Shown here piece by piece: positions 1-7,681 of a stretch of 9,042 nucleotides of DNA. This DNA is from Bdellovibrionales bacterium (GTDB taxonomy: Bacteria; Bdellovibrionota; Bacteriovoracia; Bacteriovoracales; Bacteriovoracaceae). The DNA lies in the NCBI GenBank assembly GCA_023250775.1, contig JAHFAA010000134.1:1-9042 (forward strand), given 5' to 3'. Position 1 is the stretch's first letter. Every line of letters starts with the position of its first letter. Below the pieces are notes generated by a model, which saw only the letters and a program-made list of their open reading frames with translations, was not told the origin of the DNA and made no database searches. The position numbers were made by a program, and so were the translations under genes.

Positions 1-358
1 TTTTGCTTTTTTTGCACTTGCTGAGTATGTCGAAGTTTTCGTGTTGTGTGCCATTGCCGCTGCACTTTTTTTGGGTGGATACAATGTTCCCTTTCATCTA
101 GGAGGGGATACTCTATTCGGTCAAATTCTTCAGCTCGTTGTCTTTTTTGCGAAGGCCTTCTTCCTTTATTATGTTGTGATCTGGGTTCGTTGGACGCTTC
201 CACGTCTACGAGTCGATCATCTGATGGTCCTTTGCTGGAAATATTTGACTCCGATCGCTCTCTTTAATCTGGTCGGTACTGCATTGTGGATGTATTGTTT
301 CGGCGGCAGATCGATTTATATGATTATAAAAAATTTGATTGTGTCCTCAGGGCATTAA
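1..358 (+). CDS. nuoH: NADH-quinone oxidoreductase subunit H (NuoH), C-terminal part
   Basis: This is the 3' end of nuoH, cut by the window edge; the reading frame begins at base 2 and about 118 residues are visible. NuoH is the membrane subunit that joins the complex I peripheral arm to the proton-pumping arm and forms much of the quinone chamber. The visible part opens with FFALAEYVEVFV, the family's EY(V/A)NMF-type helix, with Glu-Val in place of Asn-Met. It continues with LFLGGY, a helix around 125-190, and the conserved tail motif LPRLRVDHLM followed by WKYLTPIALFN. The family usually has Gln before LM, and here it is His. The TAA stop is at 356-358, and nuoJ follows in the same frame after 15 bases. 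Identity is secure. Both the start and the quinone-site loops lie outside the window. Confidence 0.97.
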   Translation, partial: FAFFALAEYVEVFVLCAIAAALFLGGYNVPFHLGGDTLFGQILQLVVFFAKAFFLYYVVIWVRWTLPRLRVDHLMVLCWKYLTPIALFNLVGTALWMYCFGGRSIYMIIKNLIVSSGH

Positions 359-373
359 CAAAATGGGTTTTGT

Positions 374-919
374 ATGTTGTTAACAACAATATTTTGCCTT
401 TCGGCCTTCTTGGCGGTTGCCGGTGCTCTCTTGGTAACCTTTTCTAAGAATTTAATTCATGCCTGCGTGTATTTATTGTTTTGCTTAGTGGGTGTTGCCG
501 GTCTGTATTTAACTCTTAATGCAGAATTTTTAGCAGCGACACAATTGGTGGTTTATGTCGGTGGCGTCGTTGTCTTGTTACTCTTTGCAATGATGTTAAC
601 AGGTGGATCAAGTCTTAATAAAGTCATGAGCCGCTTTGGACTTGAGTCTACGCCGCTCATGGGAAACTGGCGCACTTACCTAATGGGTGGAGTAGCAGCG
701 GCATTATTGATCGCAGTGCTGGGTAATGTTTTGAGAAACCTTTCTATGGGGTCTTCCACGGTAACGGAAAAATCAATTTCATCCGTAGAACAAATCGGGG
801 TGAAGCTTTTAACCGACCATATTCTTGCTTTTGAAATTTCATCTGTACTACTTTTAGGTGCATTAGTTGGGGCTGCGATAATTTCACGGCCATTTAGATC
901 TTCTGAGTCGGAGAATTGA
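374..919 (+). CDS. nuoJ: NADH-quinone oxidoreductase subunit J (NuoJ)
   Basis: This encodes NuoJ, a five-helix membrane subunit of complex I that sits between NuoH and the antiporter-like subunits. The 181 residues fit the family. Helices lie at roughly 5-23, 27-48, 53-75, 102-120 and 150-170. The diagnostic stretch is around residues 45-75: LYLTLNAEFLAATQ, then VVYVGGVVVLLLFAMML. This is the helix 3 region where the family has a pi-bulge, and it includes Glu51 and Tyr61. The C-terminal LAFEISSVLLLGALVGA motif is also typical. The ATG at 374 is the only sensible start, because the nuoH TAA lies upstream in the same frame; no strong Shine-Dalgarno is visible. The stop is one base from nuoK, which indicates tight coupling. 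A nuoI gene would normally precede nuoJ and is absent. Confidence 0.97.
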   Translation: MLLTTIFCLSAFLAVAGALLVTFSKNLIHACVYLLFCLVGVAGLYLTLNAEFLAATQLVVYVGGVVVLLLFAMMLTGGSSLNKVMSRFGLESTPLMGNWRTYLMGGVAAALLIAVLGNVLRNLSMGSSTVTEKSISSVEQIGVKLLTDHILAFEISSVLLLGALVGAAIISRPFRSSESEN

Positions 920-920
920 T

Positions 921-1223
921 ATGGGAATTGCTCCTTACATAATTGTTTCGAGCATTTTGTTTGTGTGTGGCATCGTTGTCATGATCGCAAGGAAAAACAT
1001 CATTGGTATTCTCCTTGGGATTGAGTTGATTTTAAATGCCGCTGCACTAAATTTTGTTTCATTTACAAAATTCAGTAATTCGAATCTGGATGGGCAAGTT
1101 TTTGCATTATTTATTATACTGGTGGCCGCAGCGGAAGCAGCCGTCGGGTTGGCGATTGTGATCAGGTTTTTTCAAATTCGAGAAAGCATTCACATCGACA
1201 GCGCCACACAGCTTCAAAGTTAA
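921..1223 (+). CDS. nuoK: NADH-quinone oxidoreductase subunit K (NuoK)
   Basis: This encodes NuoK, the three-helix subunit equivalent to mitochondrial ND4L and distantly related to MrpC/MnhC. Its length of 100 residues is standard. Helices lie at about 4-22, 28-47 and 59-82. Both membrane glutamates needed for proton transfer are present: Glu35 in GIELILNA and Glu72 in AAAEAAVGLAI, matching E36 and E72 of E. coli NuoK. The conserved Arg-Lys-Asn loop (RKNIIGILLG) follows helix 1. A GGAGA ribosome binding site at 910-914, inside the end of nuoJ, fits the ATG at 921, only one base after the nuoJ stop. Identity and start are both secure. Confidence 0.97.
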   Translation: MGIAPYIIVSSILFVCGIVVMIARKNIIGILLGIELILNAAALNFVSFTKFSNSNLDGQVFALFIILVAAAEAAVGLAIVIRFFQIRESIHIDSATQLQS

Positions 1224-1238
1224 GAAAGGTAGCTAAAC

Positions 1239-3428
1239 ATGGAGTATTCTCTTTCTACAATTCTGCCAATAGTCTTATTGCCGTTTTTTGCATTTGTACT
1301 TAACTCGTTCATTGTTAAGAAATTTACAAAGACTGCTGTAACGATTAGTTGTCTCGCAATTTTTGTTCCCTTTATTTATGCGTTGAGAATCTTTATTGAT
1401 TTCGTTTTCAATAAATATTCCGCTGATTACTACATCCATAAAACATTTACCTGGTTCGATCTTTCATCGGGCTCACAAATTTTCAAAGTTCAGATGGGTA
1501 TTTACCTGGATAACATGAGTGCGGTTATGCTTCTCATGGTTACCGGCGTAGCGTTTTTAATTCATCTATTTAGCACATATTACATGCACGATGATCCACG
1601 CTATGGTCGCTTTTTTGTTTATCTTTCGCTCTTTACTTCGGCAATGCTTGGGCTTGTTCTTTCAGATAACCTCTTCTCCGTTTTTATTTTTTGGGAACTC
1701 ATGGGCTTTTGTTCCTACAGCCTCATCGGGTTTTACTATGAGAAAGAGGGAGCGGGGAATGCTTCGATTAAGGCCTTCATGACAACACGTGTAGGCGATG
1801 TCTTTTTTCTCCTCGGGATTGTTGCCCTTTGGACGACGATTGGAAGTGTTACTTATGTCGATATCTATAAAGCGATTGCCGAAAATTCTTTGAACAGTCC
1901 TGTTTTTCTTTTTGGTCTTGGTATTCCAATCGCCACGTTTGCCGGTTTCTGCATTTTCATGGGAACCATTGGCAAGTCTGCTCAGTTTCCACTTCAAGTG
2001 TGGTTACCGGATGCGATGTTTGGTCCGACACCTTGCTCTGCTTTGATTCACGCTGCCACCATGGTTGCAGCGGGAGTTTACCTTTCTTTGCGCATGTATC
2101 CTCTTATGGATGCTGGTGGTTTGCTTGAAGCGATCGCTTATATCGGTGGCATCACGGCGTTTGGAGCTGCAACCATTGCTTTGGTGCAAACAGATATTAA
2201 AGCCGTCCTCGCCTATTCGACAATTTCACAATTGGGGTACATGGTGCTTGGTATTGGCGTTGGTGCCTACAATGCCTCTCTTATGCATCTAATAACTCAT
2301 GCTGTTTTCAAGGCCTGTTTATTTCTTTCGGCCGGATCTGTTATTCACTCTCTTCATGATCATCATACTCATACAGCGGTTCAGGAAATGCCAAGAATGG
2401 GAGGGCTTAGAAAAAAGCTTCCTTATACTTTTCTTGCCATGCTCTTTTGCACTCTCGCCATTTCTGGCGTTCCGCTCTTTTCTGCTTTTGTAAGTAAGGA
2501 TCGTATTTTAGGTGATGCTCTTGTGATGGCGACTCGTTCATCAGTATATTTAATTCCCGCGATCTTGGGGCTTTGTGGTGCATTCTTGACCCCGTTCTAT
2601 ATGTTCAGAATGATGTTCCTGACCTTTTTTGGCGAGCCACGCGATGCAGATCTTTTCAAGCACGCGCACCATGAAACTCTCTCTTTCAATCGCAACATCC
2701 CACTTTTGATTTTGGCCGTGTTTACTCTTGGCTTTTGGTATTCCGGTTCACTAACTGGCCAGGGGATAGGCGATAAAGTTTTTCCAGATTCAAAATACGA
2801 ATGGTTCCAAGTTCTTGTTGAAAAGCCCGTCCTTAGTAAATTCACAAGCAGGACAACGACACCTCTTGATGTGCCTGAGCGCAAAGAGTTTATCGAGTCT
2901 TCACACTATGATCCAGAGCGTGGGTTTGCTTCAGAAGAAGAGGAACATGAGGTTCACCATATTCATCAAATGGGTGCCATTGCCTCTATCATTATAGCTT
3001 TGAGTGGAATTTTCTTAGCTTATTGCATGTATATTTCAAAAAAGTTTTCACCAGCTTGGTGGACTACGACTTTTTCAAGATGGACGGCAGCTCTTCGGAA
3101 TCGTTATTACTTTGACCATTTCTATGTTGATGTTTTGATCCAAAAAGGGCTTCTTCAGTTAAATAATTTCTTGGCCTGGATAGACATGGGTCTCTACGAT
3201 CGCTATGCCGTAGATGGTTGGTCGAAAGTTTTAACCTTGTTTTACAGCATGTCGCGCTGGTTTGATAATATTGTTGTCGACTCCATTCTTGTCGATGGCA
3301 CAGGTATCTCAGTTAGATTTTTTAATATAGTTTTAAGAACGATTCAAAACGGGAAAATTCAATTTTATTTTCTCGTTTTGCTTTTAGTTCTGGCCGGCTA
3401 TGTACTCGGTTTTAAGCCTGTGATTTAG
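1239..3428 (+). CDS. nuoL: NADH-quinone oxidoreductase subunit L (NuoL)
   Basis: This encodes NuoL, the most distal antiporter-like proton-pumping subunit of complex I, which carries the long lateral helix. The key residues are intact and can be aligned with E. coli NuoL: Glu153 (E144) in FIFWELMGF, Lys246 (K229) in GTIGKSAQFPLQVWLPDAM, Lys321 (K305), His350, His354 and Lys358 (H334, H338, K342) in HLITHAVFKACLFL, and Lys420-Asp421 (K399-D400). At 729 residues it is longer than the E. coli protein of about 613. The extra length lies mostly in a hydrophilic loop at about 503-577, with a Glu/His-rich stretch at 565-577. A lateral-helix-like amphipathic region covers about 615-700, and a last membrane helix lies at 708-726. 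AGAAAGG at 1223-1229 is a well-placed ribosome binding site for the ATG. Confidence 0.97.
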   Translation: MEYSLSTILPIVLLPFFAFVLNSFIVKKFTKTAVTISCLAIFVPFIYALRIFIDFVFNKYSADYYIHKTFTWFDLSSGSQIFKVQMGIYLDNMSAVMLLMVTGVAFLIHLFSTYYMHDDPRYGRFFVYLSLFTSAMLGLVLSDNLFSVFIFWELMGFCSYSLIGFYYEKEGAGNASIKAFMTTRVGDVFFLLGIVALWTTIGSVTYVDIYKAIAENSLNSPVFLFGLGIPIATFAGFCIFMGTIGKSAQFPLQVWLPDAMFGPTPCSALIHAATMVAAGVYLSLRMYPLMDAGGLLEAIAYIGGITAFGAATIALVQTDIKAVLAYSTISQLGYMVLGIGVGAYNASLMHLITHAVFKACLFLSAGSVIHSLHDHHTHTAVQEMPRMGGLRKKLPYTFLAMLFCTLAISGVPLFSAFVSKDRILGDALVMATRSSVYLIPAILGLCGAFLTPFYMFRMMFLTFFGEPRDADLFKHAHHETLSFNRNIPLLILAVFTLGFWYSGSLTGQGIGDKVFPDSKYEWFQVLVEKPVLSKFTSRTTTPLDVPERKEFIESSHYDPERGFASEEEEHEVHHIHQMGAIASIIIALSGIFLAYCMYISKKFSPAWWTTTFSRWTAALRNRYYFDHFYVDVLIQKGLLQLNNFLAWIDMGLYDRYAVDGWSKVLTLFYSMSRWFDNIVVDSILVDGTGISVRFFNIVLRTIQNGKIQFYFLVLLLVLAGYVLGFKPVI

Positions 3429-3438
3429 TTTTTTGAAT

Positions 3439-3444
3439 AAGGAG
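3439..3444 (+). promoter_or_regulatory. Ribosome binding site of nuoM
   Basis: AAGGAG lies in the 24-base nuoL-nuoM gap, eight bases before a GTG codon. It is the strongest Shine-Dalgarno in the nuo part of the window and is what fixes the GTG at 3453 as the nuoM start. Confidence 0.85.
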
Positions 3445-3452
3445 AACGCATC

Positions 3453-4979
3453 GTGCAGCACCTTTTGGATTGGATTTTGTGGACACCAGCGCTTGGGATA
3501 CTTGGCATCTTACTGATTCCAGGAAAGTCCCATAACGTGATTCGTTTTTGGAGTCTTTTTGTTACGGCAGTCACCTTCTTGATGACTATCTTGCTTTATT
3601 GTCAATTTGATCCAAGCATTCCTGGAATGCAGGAATACTTTAGCGTCAAATTTCCATGGATCGAGCAATTCCATATTTATTACTCCCTAGGAGTTGATGG
3701 TATTTCACTGCCCATGATTCTTTTAACGGGACTTTTATTTTTCCTTTGTATCCTAAGCTCGTGGACCATTACAAAGTCAGTGAAAAGTTATTTCGCTTTA
3801 TTCTTGATGTTGGAAGCAAGTGTTTTCGGCGTTTTCATGGCGCTCGACTTCTTCCTCTTTTATGTTTTCTGGGAAGTCATGCTGATTCCGATGTTCTTTT
3901 TGATCGGAATTTGGGGTGGAGAAAATCGTGAATATGCCGCCGTCAAATTCTTCCTTTATACTTTTGCCGGCTCAGTGCTCATGCTCGTTGGTCTAATTGC
4001 TCTTTATTTTGTATCTGGAGAAAATGCTGATTCGTTCAACATTCTTGCACTCCAAGGTGGAAAGTTTGGAGCGATGACAATTAAATTGTTTGGCGCGGAT
4101 TGGAATTTTGGAAAAATTGTCTTTATCGGAATGTTTATTGGCTTTGCTATCAAAGTTCCGATCTTTCCGTTTCACACCTGGCTGCCACACGCACACGTTC
4201 AAGCGCCTACGGCAGTTTCTGTAATCCTCGCCGGTGTTTTATTAAAAATGGGAACTTACGGTTTTCTGCGAATTGCGTTTCCAATTTTTCCGGAGGCCGC
4301 AGTTTATTTTAGTCAAGGAATAGCTTGGCTTGGTCTTATCAATGTCATCTACGGCGCACTCTGCGCTATGGCCCAGAATGACATGAAGAAACTCATTGCC
4401 TACTCCTCGGTCTCGCACATGGGCTTTGTTATGTTGGGTCTTGCAGCGATGACTACTCAAGGAGTGAATGGAGCAGTTCTTCAGATGTTCAACCACGGGA
4501 CTTCAACCTCGATGATGTTCTTGATGGTCGGTGTTCTGTATGAACGTTCTCACCATCGCTGGATTGTTCGACCTGACGGCACAAAAGGTTTTGGCGGTCT
4601 TTATACTCAACTGCCAATTTACTCAATCGTCTTTATCATTTCGATGTTCGCTTCGATGGGACTGCCAGGCCTTTCAGGATTTATTTCTGAAGCCCTTATT
4701 TTCTTGGGTATCTATAAAACGTTCACGACGATTACTGTGTTGGCCCTCGTTGGTCTTTTAATTGGTGCGGCTTACCTGTTGTGGATGTTCAAGAGAATGT
4801 TCTTTGGGGACGTAAATCCTGCAGTGGTTGAGTATCACGACATGAATGCACGAGAAATTTTCTACATGGCACCACTTTGTGTTGCAGTAGTTTTGTTTGG
4901 TGTATATCCATCACCACTTTTGAACATGATGAAGGCGTCTGTGGGTTCATTGGTCTCTTTGATGGCAAAATTTCAATAG
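3453..4979 (+). CDS. nuoM: NADH-quinone oxidoreductase subunit M (NuoM)
   Basis: This encodes NuoM, the middle antiporter-like subunit, which forms one of the proton channels of the complex I membrane arm. It has 508 residues, equal to the family norm. The channel residues are all present: Glu141 in FYVFWEVMLIPMFFLIG, Lys234 in FAIKVPIFPFHTWLPHAH, Lys265 in LLKMGTYG, His348 in FNHG, and Glu413 in GFISEALIF. They correspond to E144, K234, K265, H348 and E407 of E. coli NuoM. The AQNDMKKLIAYSSVSHMGFV signature is at about 307-326. Translation starts at GTG, supported by the AAGGAG site just upstream. The tail has the usual NAREIFYMAPL and GVYPSPLL motifs. nuoN follows after 20 bases. Confidence 0.97.
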   Translation: MQHLLDWILWTPALGILGILLIPGKSHNVIRFWSLFVTAVTFLMTILLYCQFDPSIPGMQEYFSVKFPWIEQFHIYYSLGVDGISLPMILLTGLLFFLCILSSWTITKSVKSYFALFLMLEASVFGVFMALDFFLFYVFWEVMLIPMFFLIGIWGGENREYAAVKFFLYTFAGSVLMLVGLIALYFVSGENADSFNILALQGGKFGAMTIKLFGADWNFGKIVFIGMFIGFAIKVPIFPFHTWLPHAHVQAPTAVSVILAGVLLKMGTYGFLRIAFPIFPEAAVYFSQGIAWLGLINVIYGALCAMAQNDMKKLIAYSSVSHMGFVMLGLAAMTTQGVNGAVLQMFNHGTSTSMMFLMVGVLYERSHHRWIVRPDGTKGFGGLYTQLPIYSIVFIISMFASMGLPGLSGFISEALIFLGIYKTFTTITVLALVGLLIGAAYLLWMFKRMFFGDVNPAVVEYHDMNAREIFYMAPLCVAVVLFGVYPSPLLNMMKASVGSLVSLMAKFQ

Positions 4980-4999
4980 AGGTCTAGAGAGTACAAATT

Positions 5000-6478
5000 A
5001 TGGAACTAGGTTCAAATTATCTCTACAGTATTACTTATTACGTACCAGAGTGTATTGCGATCATAGCGATGGCCGGCATTCTCTTTTTGGAGATCGCATA
5101 CAAGAAGGATGAATCCAAAAGAATTCTTCTGAAGATTTTTACGGTACTGGGCTTTATCTTTACGTTAGCAGCACTTTTTTGCCTCGTTGATTTGCCAACT
5201 AAAAAGATTTTTTACAACGCGATTGTCATAGATCGCTTTAGTACCTTGGTTAAGATAGTGGCGGTTATAGCGACACTGATTTGTTATTACTTCGGATTAC
5301 TTTCACGTGATATTTATACTTATTTAAAATCTGAATTTGGCATCTTGATCATGGGCGTTCTGGTCGGCACGATGCTTTTGGCCAGCGCCAACAACATGCT
5401 TACCTTGTATCTGGGCATTGAAATGCTCTCCATCCTTTGCTATCCCCTTGCGGCGCTAAAACGTTCTGATGAAAAATCGGCTGAAGCTGGTCTTAAATAT
5501 GCGCTTTATGGCGGACTTTCTGCAGGCGTCATGCTTTTCGGTATCAGCTTTATTTTTGGTATTCTCGGTACGATTCAGTTCGACGAAATTGCCGTACGAA
5601 TTGCCTCTCTTGATGTTACTCAAAAAATGATTCTGCTGCCTTCATTTTTGTTCTTTTTTGTAGGCCTTGGTTACAAGATCTCTTGCGTTCCTTTTCATAT
5701 GTGGGCGCCGGATGTTTATGAAGGTTCCCCAATTCCTGTTACCGCTTTTTTCTCTATTGTTCCCAAGATTGGCGGGATGGCCGCTATAGTGAGAGTTACG
5801 GCGATCTTTTTTACGACAGAAAATTTGCTTCAATATACCTGGGTTGGTGCTTTATCGATCATTGCGGCCCTTACGATGACTGTCGGAAATGTTTCTGCTC
5901 TTGGACAGCGTTCAGTGAAGCGAATGCTCGCCTATTCCTCAATTGCTCAAATTGGAAATATTTTGCTCGGTGCACTTGTGCTTGAAACAGTTGGCTATCA
6001 GGCAATTATATTTTACTTTTTTGGCTACATGGTCATGACGTTGCTGGCTTTTGGTATTACCGCTGTCTTGTCTGATCAATATGGCAATGACTACTTTGAC
6101 CGCTTTAACGGACTTGTTTACAGAAATCCTTTGATGGCAATTGCTCTCATCGTCACGATGCTTTCGTTGGCCGGCATGCCACCTTTTATCGGCTTTATTG
6201 CCAAGTTCAATATTATCGCGGCCATCATTCAAAAAGGTTTTTACGTCCTTGCCGTTATTGCTGTCCTGAACTCTGTTGTGTCGCTCTATTATTATATGCG
6301 ACTAGTTCGATTGGTTGTATTCAAAATGCCTGACTCTACAGAAAAACTATTCAATCTAGGAATCGGGCGTCAGGTGTTGTTTGCAATTATGGGGCTTTTG
6401 ATTCTTATTACGGGGATTTTTTGGGAAGAGTTATATACGTTCGCTCACATTACAAACCAAATAAAACTGGCCCACTGA
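5000..6478 (+). CDS. nuoN: NADH-quinone oxidoreductase subunit N (NuoN)
   Basis: This encodes NuoN, the antiporter-like subunit next to NuoK. It has 492 residues, normal for the family. The expected charged residues are there: Glu141 in YLGIEMLSILCYPLAAL, Lys226 in GYKISCVPFHMWAPDVYEG, Lys256 in IVPKIGGM, and Lys402 in PPFIGFIAKFN. They match E133, K217, K247 and K395 of E. coli NuoN. The KRMLAYSSIAQIGNILLG signature is at about 307-324. A weak AGAGAG at 4986-4991 sits eight bases before the ATG. nuoN is the last gene of the canonical nuo order, but there is no terminator after it: the next reading frame begins one base after the TGA stop. Confidence 0.97.
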   Translation: MELGSNYLYSITYYVPECIAIIAMAGILFLEIAYKKDESKRILLKIFTVLGFIFTLAALFCLVDLPTKKIFYNAIVIDRFSTLVKIVAVIATLICYYFGLLSRDIYTYLKSEFGILIMGVLVGTMLLASANNMLTLYLGIEMLSILCYPLAALKRSDEKSAEAGLKYALYGGLSAGVMLFGISFIFGILGTIQFDEIAVRIASLDVTQKMILLPSFLFFFVGLGYKISCVPFHMWAPDVYEGSPIPVTAFFSIVPKIGGMAAIVRVTAIFFTTENLLQYTWVGALSIIAALTMTVGNVSALGQRSVKRMLAYSSIAQIGNILLGALVLETVGYQAIIFYFFGYMVMTLLAFGITAVLSDQYGNDYFDRFNGLVYRNPLMAIALIVTMLSLAGMPPFIGFIAKFNIIAAIIQKGFYVLAVIAVLNSVVSLYYYMRLVRLVVFKMPDSTEKLFNLGIGRQVLFAIMGLLILITGIFWEELYTFAHITNQIKLAH

Positions 6479-6479
6479 T

Positions 6480-6767
6480 TTGACAATTAATTCGCCGATT
6501 CTTTTGTTTGTTTTTGTTTCAAGCCTGTTGATTTTGCCATTTTCGTTTTTTTTTAAAAAAATATCAAGACCCGAGCTTGATATTACAAATCCTCGACGTC
6601 TGAATAACAACAATCGCATTGATTTTTTTCTAAAATATTTTTCGCTCTTCATATTTACGCTTGGAATATATTGTTTGATGGTTCCTGTTGGCCCAGATCA
6701 ACCAGAAAGTCGTAAAATATTGTTTGGATTGTTAGCACTTTTGTTATTAGTGCTGGGTAAGAAATAA
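6480..6767 (+). CDS. Unrecognised 95-aa membrane protein, possibly NuoA-like
   Basis: I do not recognise this gene. The product has 95 residues and about three membrane helices: 5-25, 48-68, and a short one at 78-92. A basic, Asn-rich loop lies at 26-47 (RPELDITNPRR and NNNN). The layout of helix, charged loop containing Arg-Pro, helix starting near an Arg-hydrophobic-Phe stretch, then a third helix recalls NuoA. The NuoA signatures (Tyr/Phe-Glu-Cys/Ser-Gly and FDVE) are absent, so this is inference only. The start is TTG, one base after the nuoN TGA. With no Shine-Dalgarno visible, translation probably depends on ribosomes finishing nuoN. The stop overlaps the next ATG as TAATG. The open frame, its fit between neighbours and its clear helices support a real gene. 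Confidence 0.75.
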   Translation: MTINSPILLFVFVSSLLILPFSFFFKKISRPELDITNPRRLNNNNRIDFFLKYFSLFIFTLGIYCLMVPVGPDQPESRKILFGLLALLLLVLGKK

Positions 6768-7681
6768 TGTTAGGAAATATATTTCTATTTACGCTAATTG
6801 CCTGTGCATTATTGTATTGCTGGTATTTTATTAGTTCAAAAATTGTAGGCTTCAAATTCGACACATACTCAGATTCTTCCTTTTTTGCTCTTGTGGTAAA
6901 AAAAATGAATACTGATTTTTCGCGTTCGATATCGGCCTTCTACCTTATTCTGCTCAAAGTTCTTCTCTTTATTGTTACAATTGGCAGTATTGATTTTTTT
7001 GCATTTTCAGAAAACTTACCCTTGTTTACAGGATATGGTGGTATCCAAATTGGGTATGACCACTTTTTTTATGGTCTAATCGTTTTTGAAATTTTGAAAA
7101 CATTTGAAATATACCAAATGACCAATGCAAATATGCAGGAAGTGCTAAGGAGCTTTAGCAGACCCTTAATTATTATGCTTTTTTTATTTTCATTCAGTTT
7201 TTATTATCAAACCGCTTACAGCGATTATGTAATCTTAAGACAGCAAGCAAAGATCTTTTCGTTTATTTCAAACTATGGTTGTGTGACACATTTTGGTTTC
7301 TTTTTACTTTTTCTATTTTACGTTTCCAATGATTTTAAAAAAATGAAAAACGATATAATTAGAAATAAGATTGGATTGATCAGTAACATCATCAATTTTC
7401 TTGAAATAGTACTGATGCAGCTTTTTATCATCTACGCATTCCTTGGATGGACAGCCCAACTTCCGATGACCGATTTAGTCGTCGATCAGCTTCCCCATTT
7501 TCGATATGTTTTTGAAATCTTCTCTTTATTCATAAAACTTGTATTTGTACATTTCACAGCGATCTCTCTCGGACATTTTTTCGGAGAAGTAAACAGTAGT
7601 TATGTGCGAGGACTTGAGAAGTATCTGGTGCTCTTTGCTGCCGCAAATGCACTGCTCTTGATGGGGCTTCGATTATGGTGA
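6767..7681 (+). CDS. Unrecognised 304-aa eight-helix membrane protein, diverged NuoH/HyfC/HycD-like
   Basis: The product has 304 residues and about eight membrane helices: 5-24, 56-78, 97-117, 130-147, 168-187, 206-227, 247-270 and 284-303. Helix number and length match NuoH and its hydrogenase relatives HycD, HyfC and EchB (about 300-325). From memory of E. coli HycD, the last third matches best: FLEIVLMQLFIIYAFLGW against the penultimate-helix region, and FIKLVFVHFTAIS...VRGLEKYL against the conserved final helices with IVKLVVGVLVIA and ARLRLD. NANMQEVLRSFSRPL at 120-134 sits where the family has its ALR/GASRE segment. The Gln/quinone-loop motifs and the Pro-Phe-Asp-(Leu/Ile) segment are missing, replaced by DFKKMKND at 189-196. 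It starts within the preceding stop and overlaps the next gene by 7 bases. Real gene: very likely. NuoH relationship: inference. Confidence 0.85.
   Translation: MLGNIFLFTLIACALLYCWYFISSKIVGFKFDTYSDSSFFALVVKKMNTDFSRSISAFYLILLKVLLFIVTIGSIDFFAFSENLPLFTGYGGIQIGYDHFFYGLIVFEILKTFEIYQMTNANMQEVLRSFSRPLIIMLFLFSFSFYYQTAYSDYVILRQQAKIFSFISNYGCVTHFGFFLLFLFYVSNDFKKMKNDIIRNKIGLISNIINFLEIVLMQLFIIYAFLGWTAQLPMTDLVVDQLPHFRYVFEIFSLFIKLVFVHFTAISLGHFFGEVNSSYVRGLEKYLVLFAAANALLLMGLRLW

Noticed and set aside
41..358. Independent small gene beginning with GTG at 41
   Set aside because: The frame is open to base 2, and the residues before position 41 (FFALAEYVEVF) are conserved NuoH sequence, so this is the C-terminal part of nuoH.
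1662..1997. Minus-strand open frame of 111 codons inside nuoL
   Set aside because: It lies fully antisense to conserved NuoL motifs (TM5 Glu to TM7 Lys), and its translation is polar and low-complexity without any family features. It is a shadow of the real gene.
6535..6570. Run of T followed by A (6545-6560) as a possible terminator after nuoN
   Set aside because: The T and A runs lie inside the 95-aa coding frame, with no GC-rich stem. A rho-independent terminator is not supported.
7140..7163. Short inverted-repeat-like GTGCTAAGG/GCTTTAGCA sequence
   Set aside because: The complementary part is only a few bases (TGCTAA/TTAGCA) and lies within a coding frame without a following T tract. 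Likely chance.
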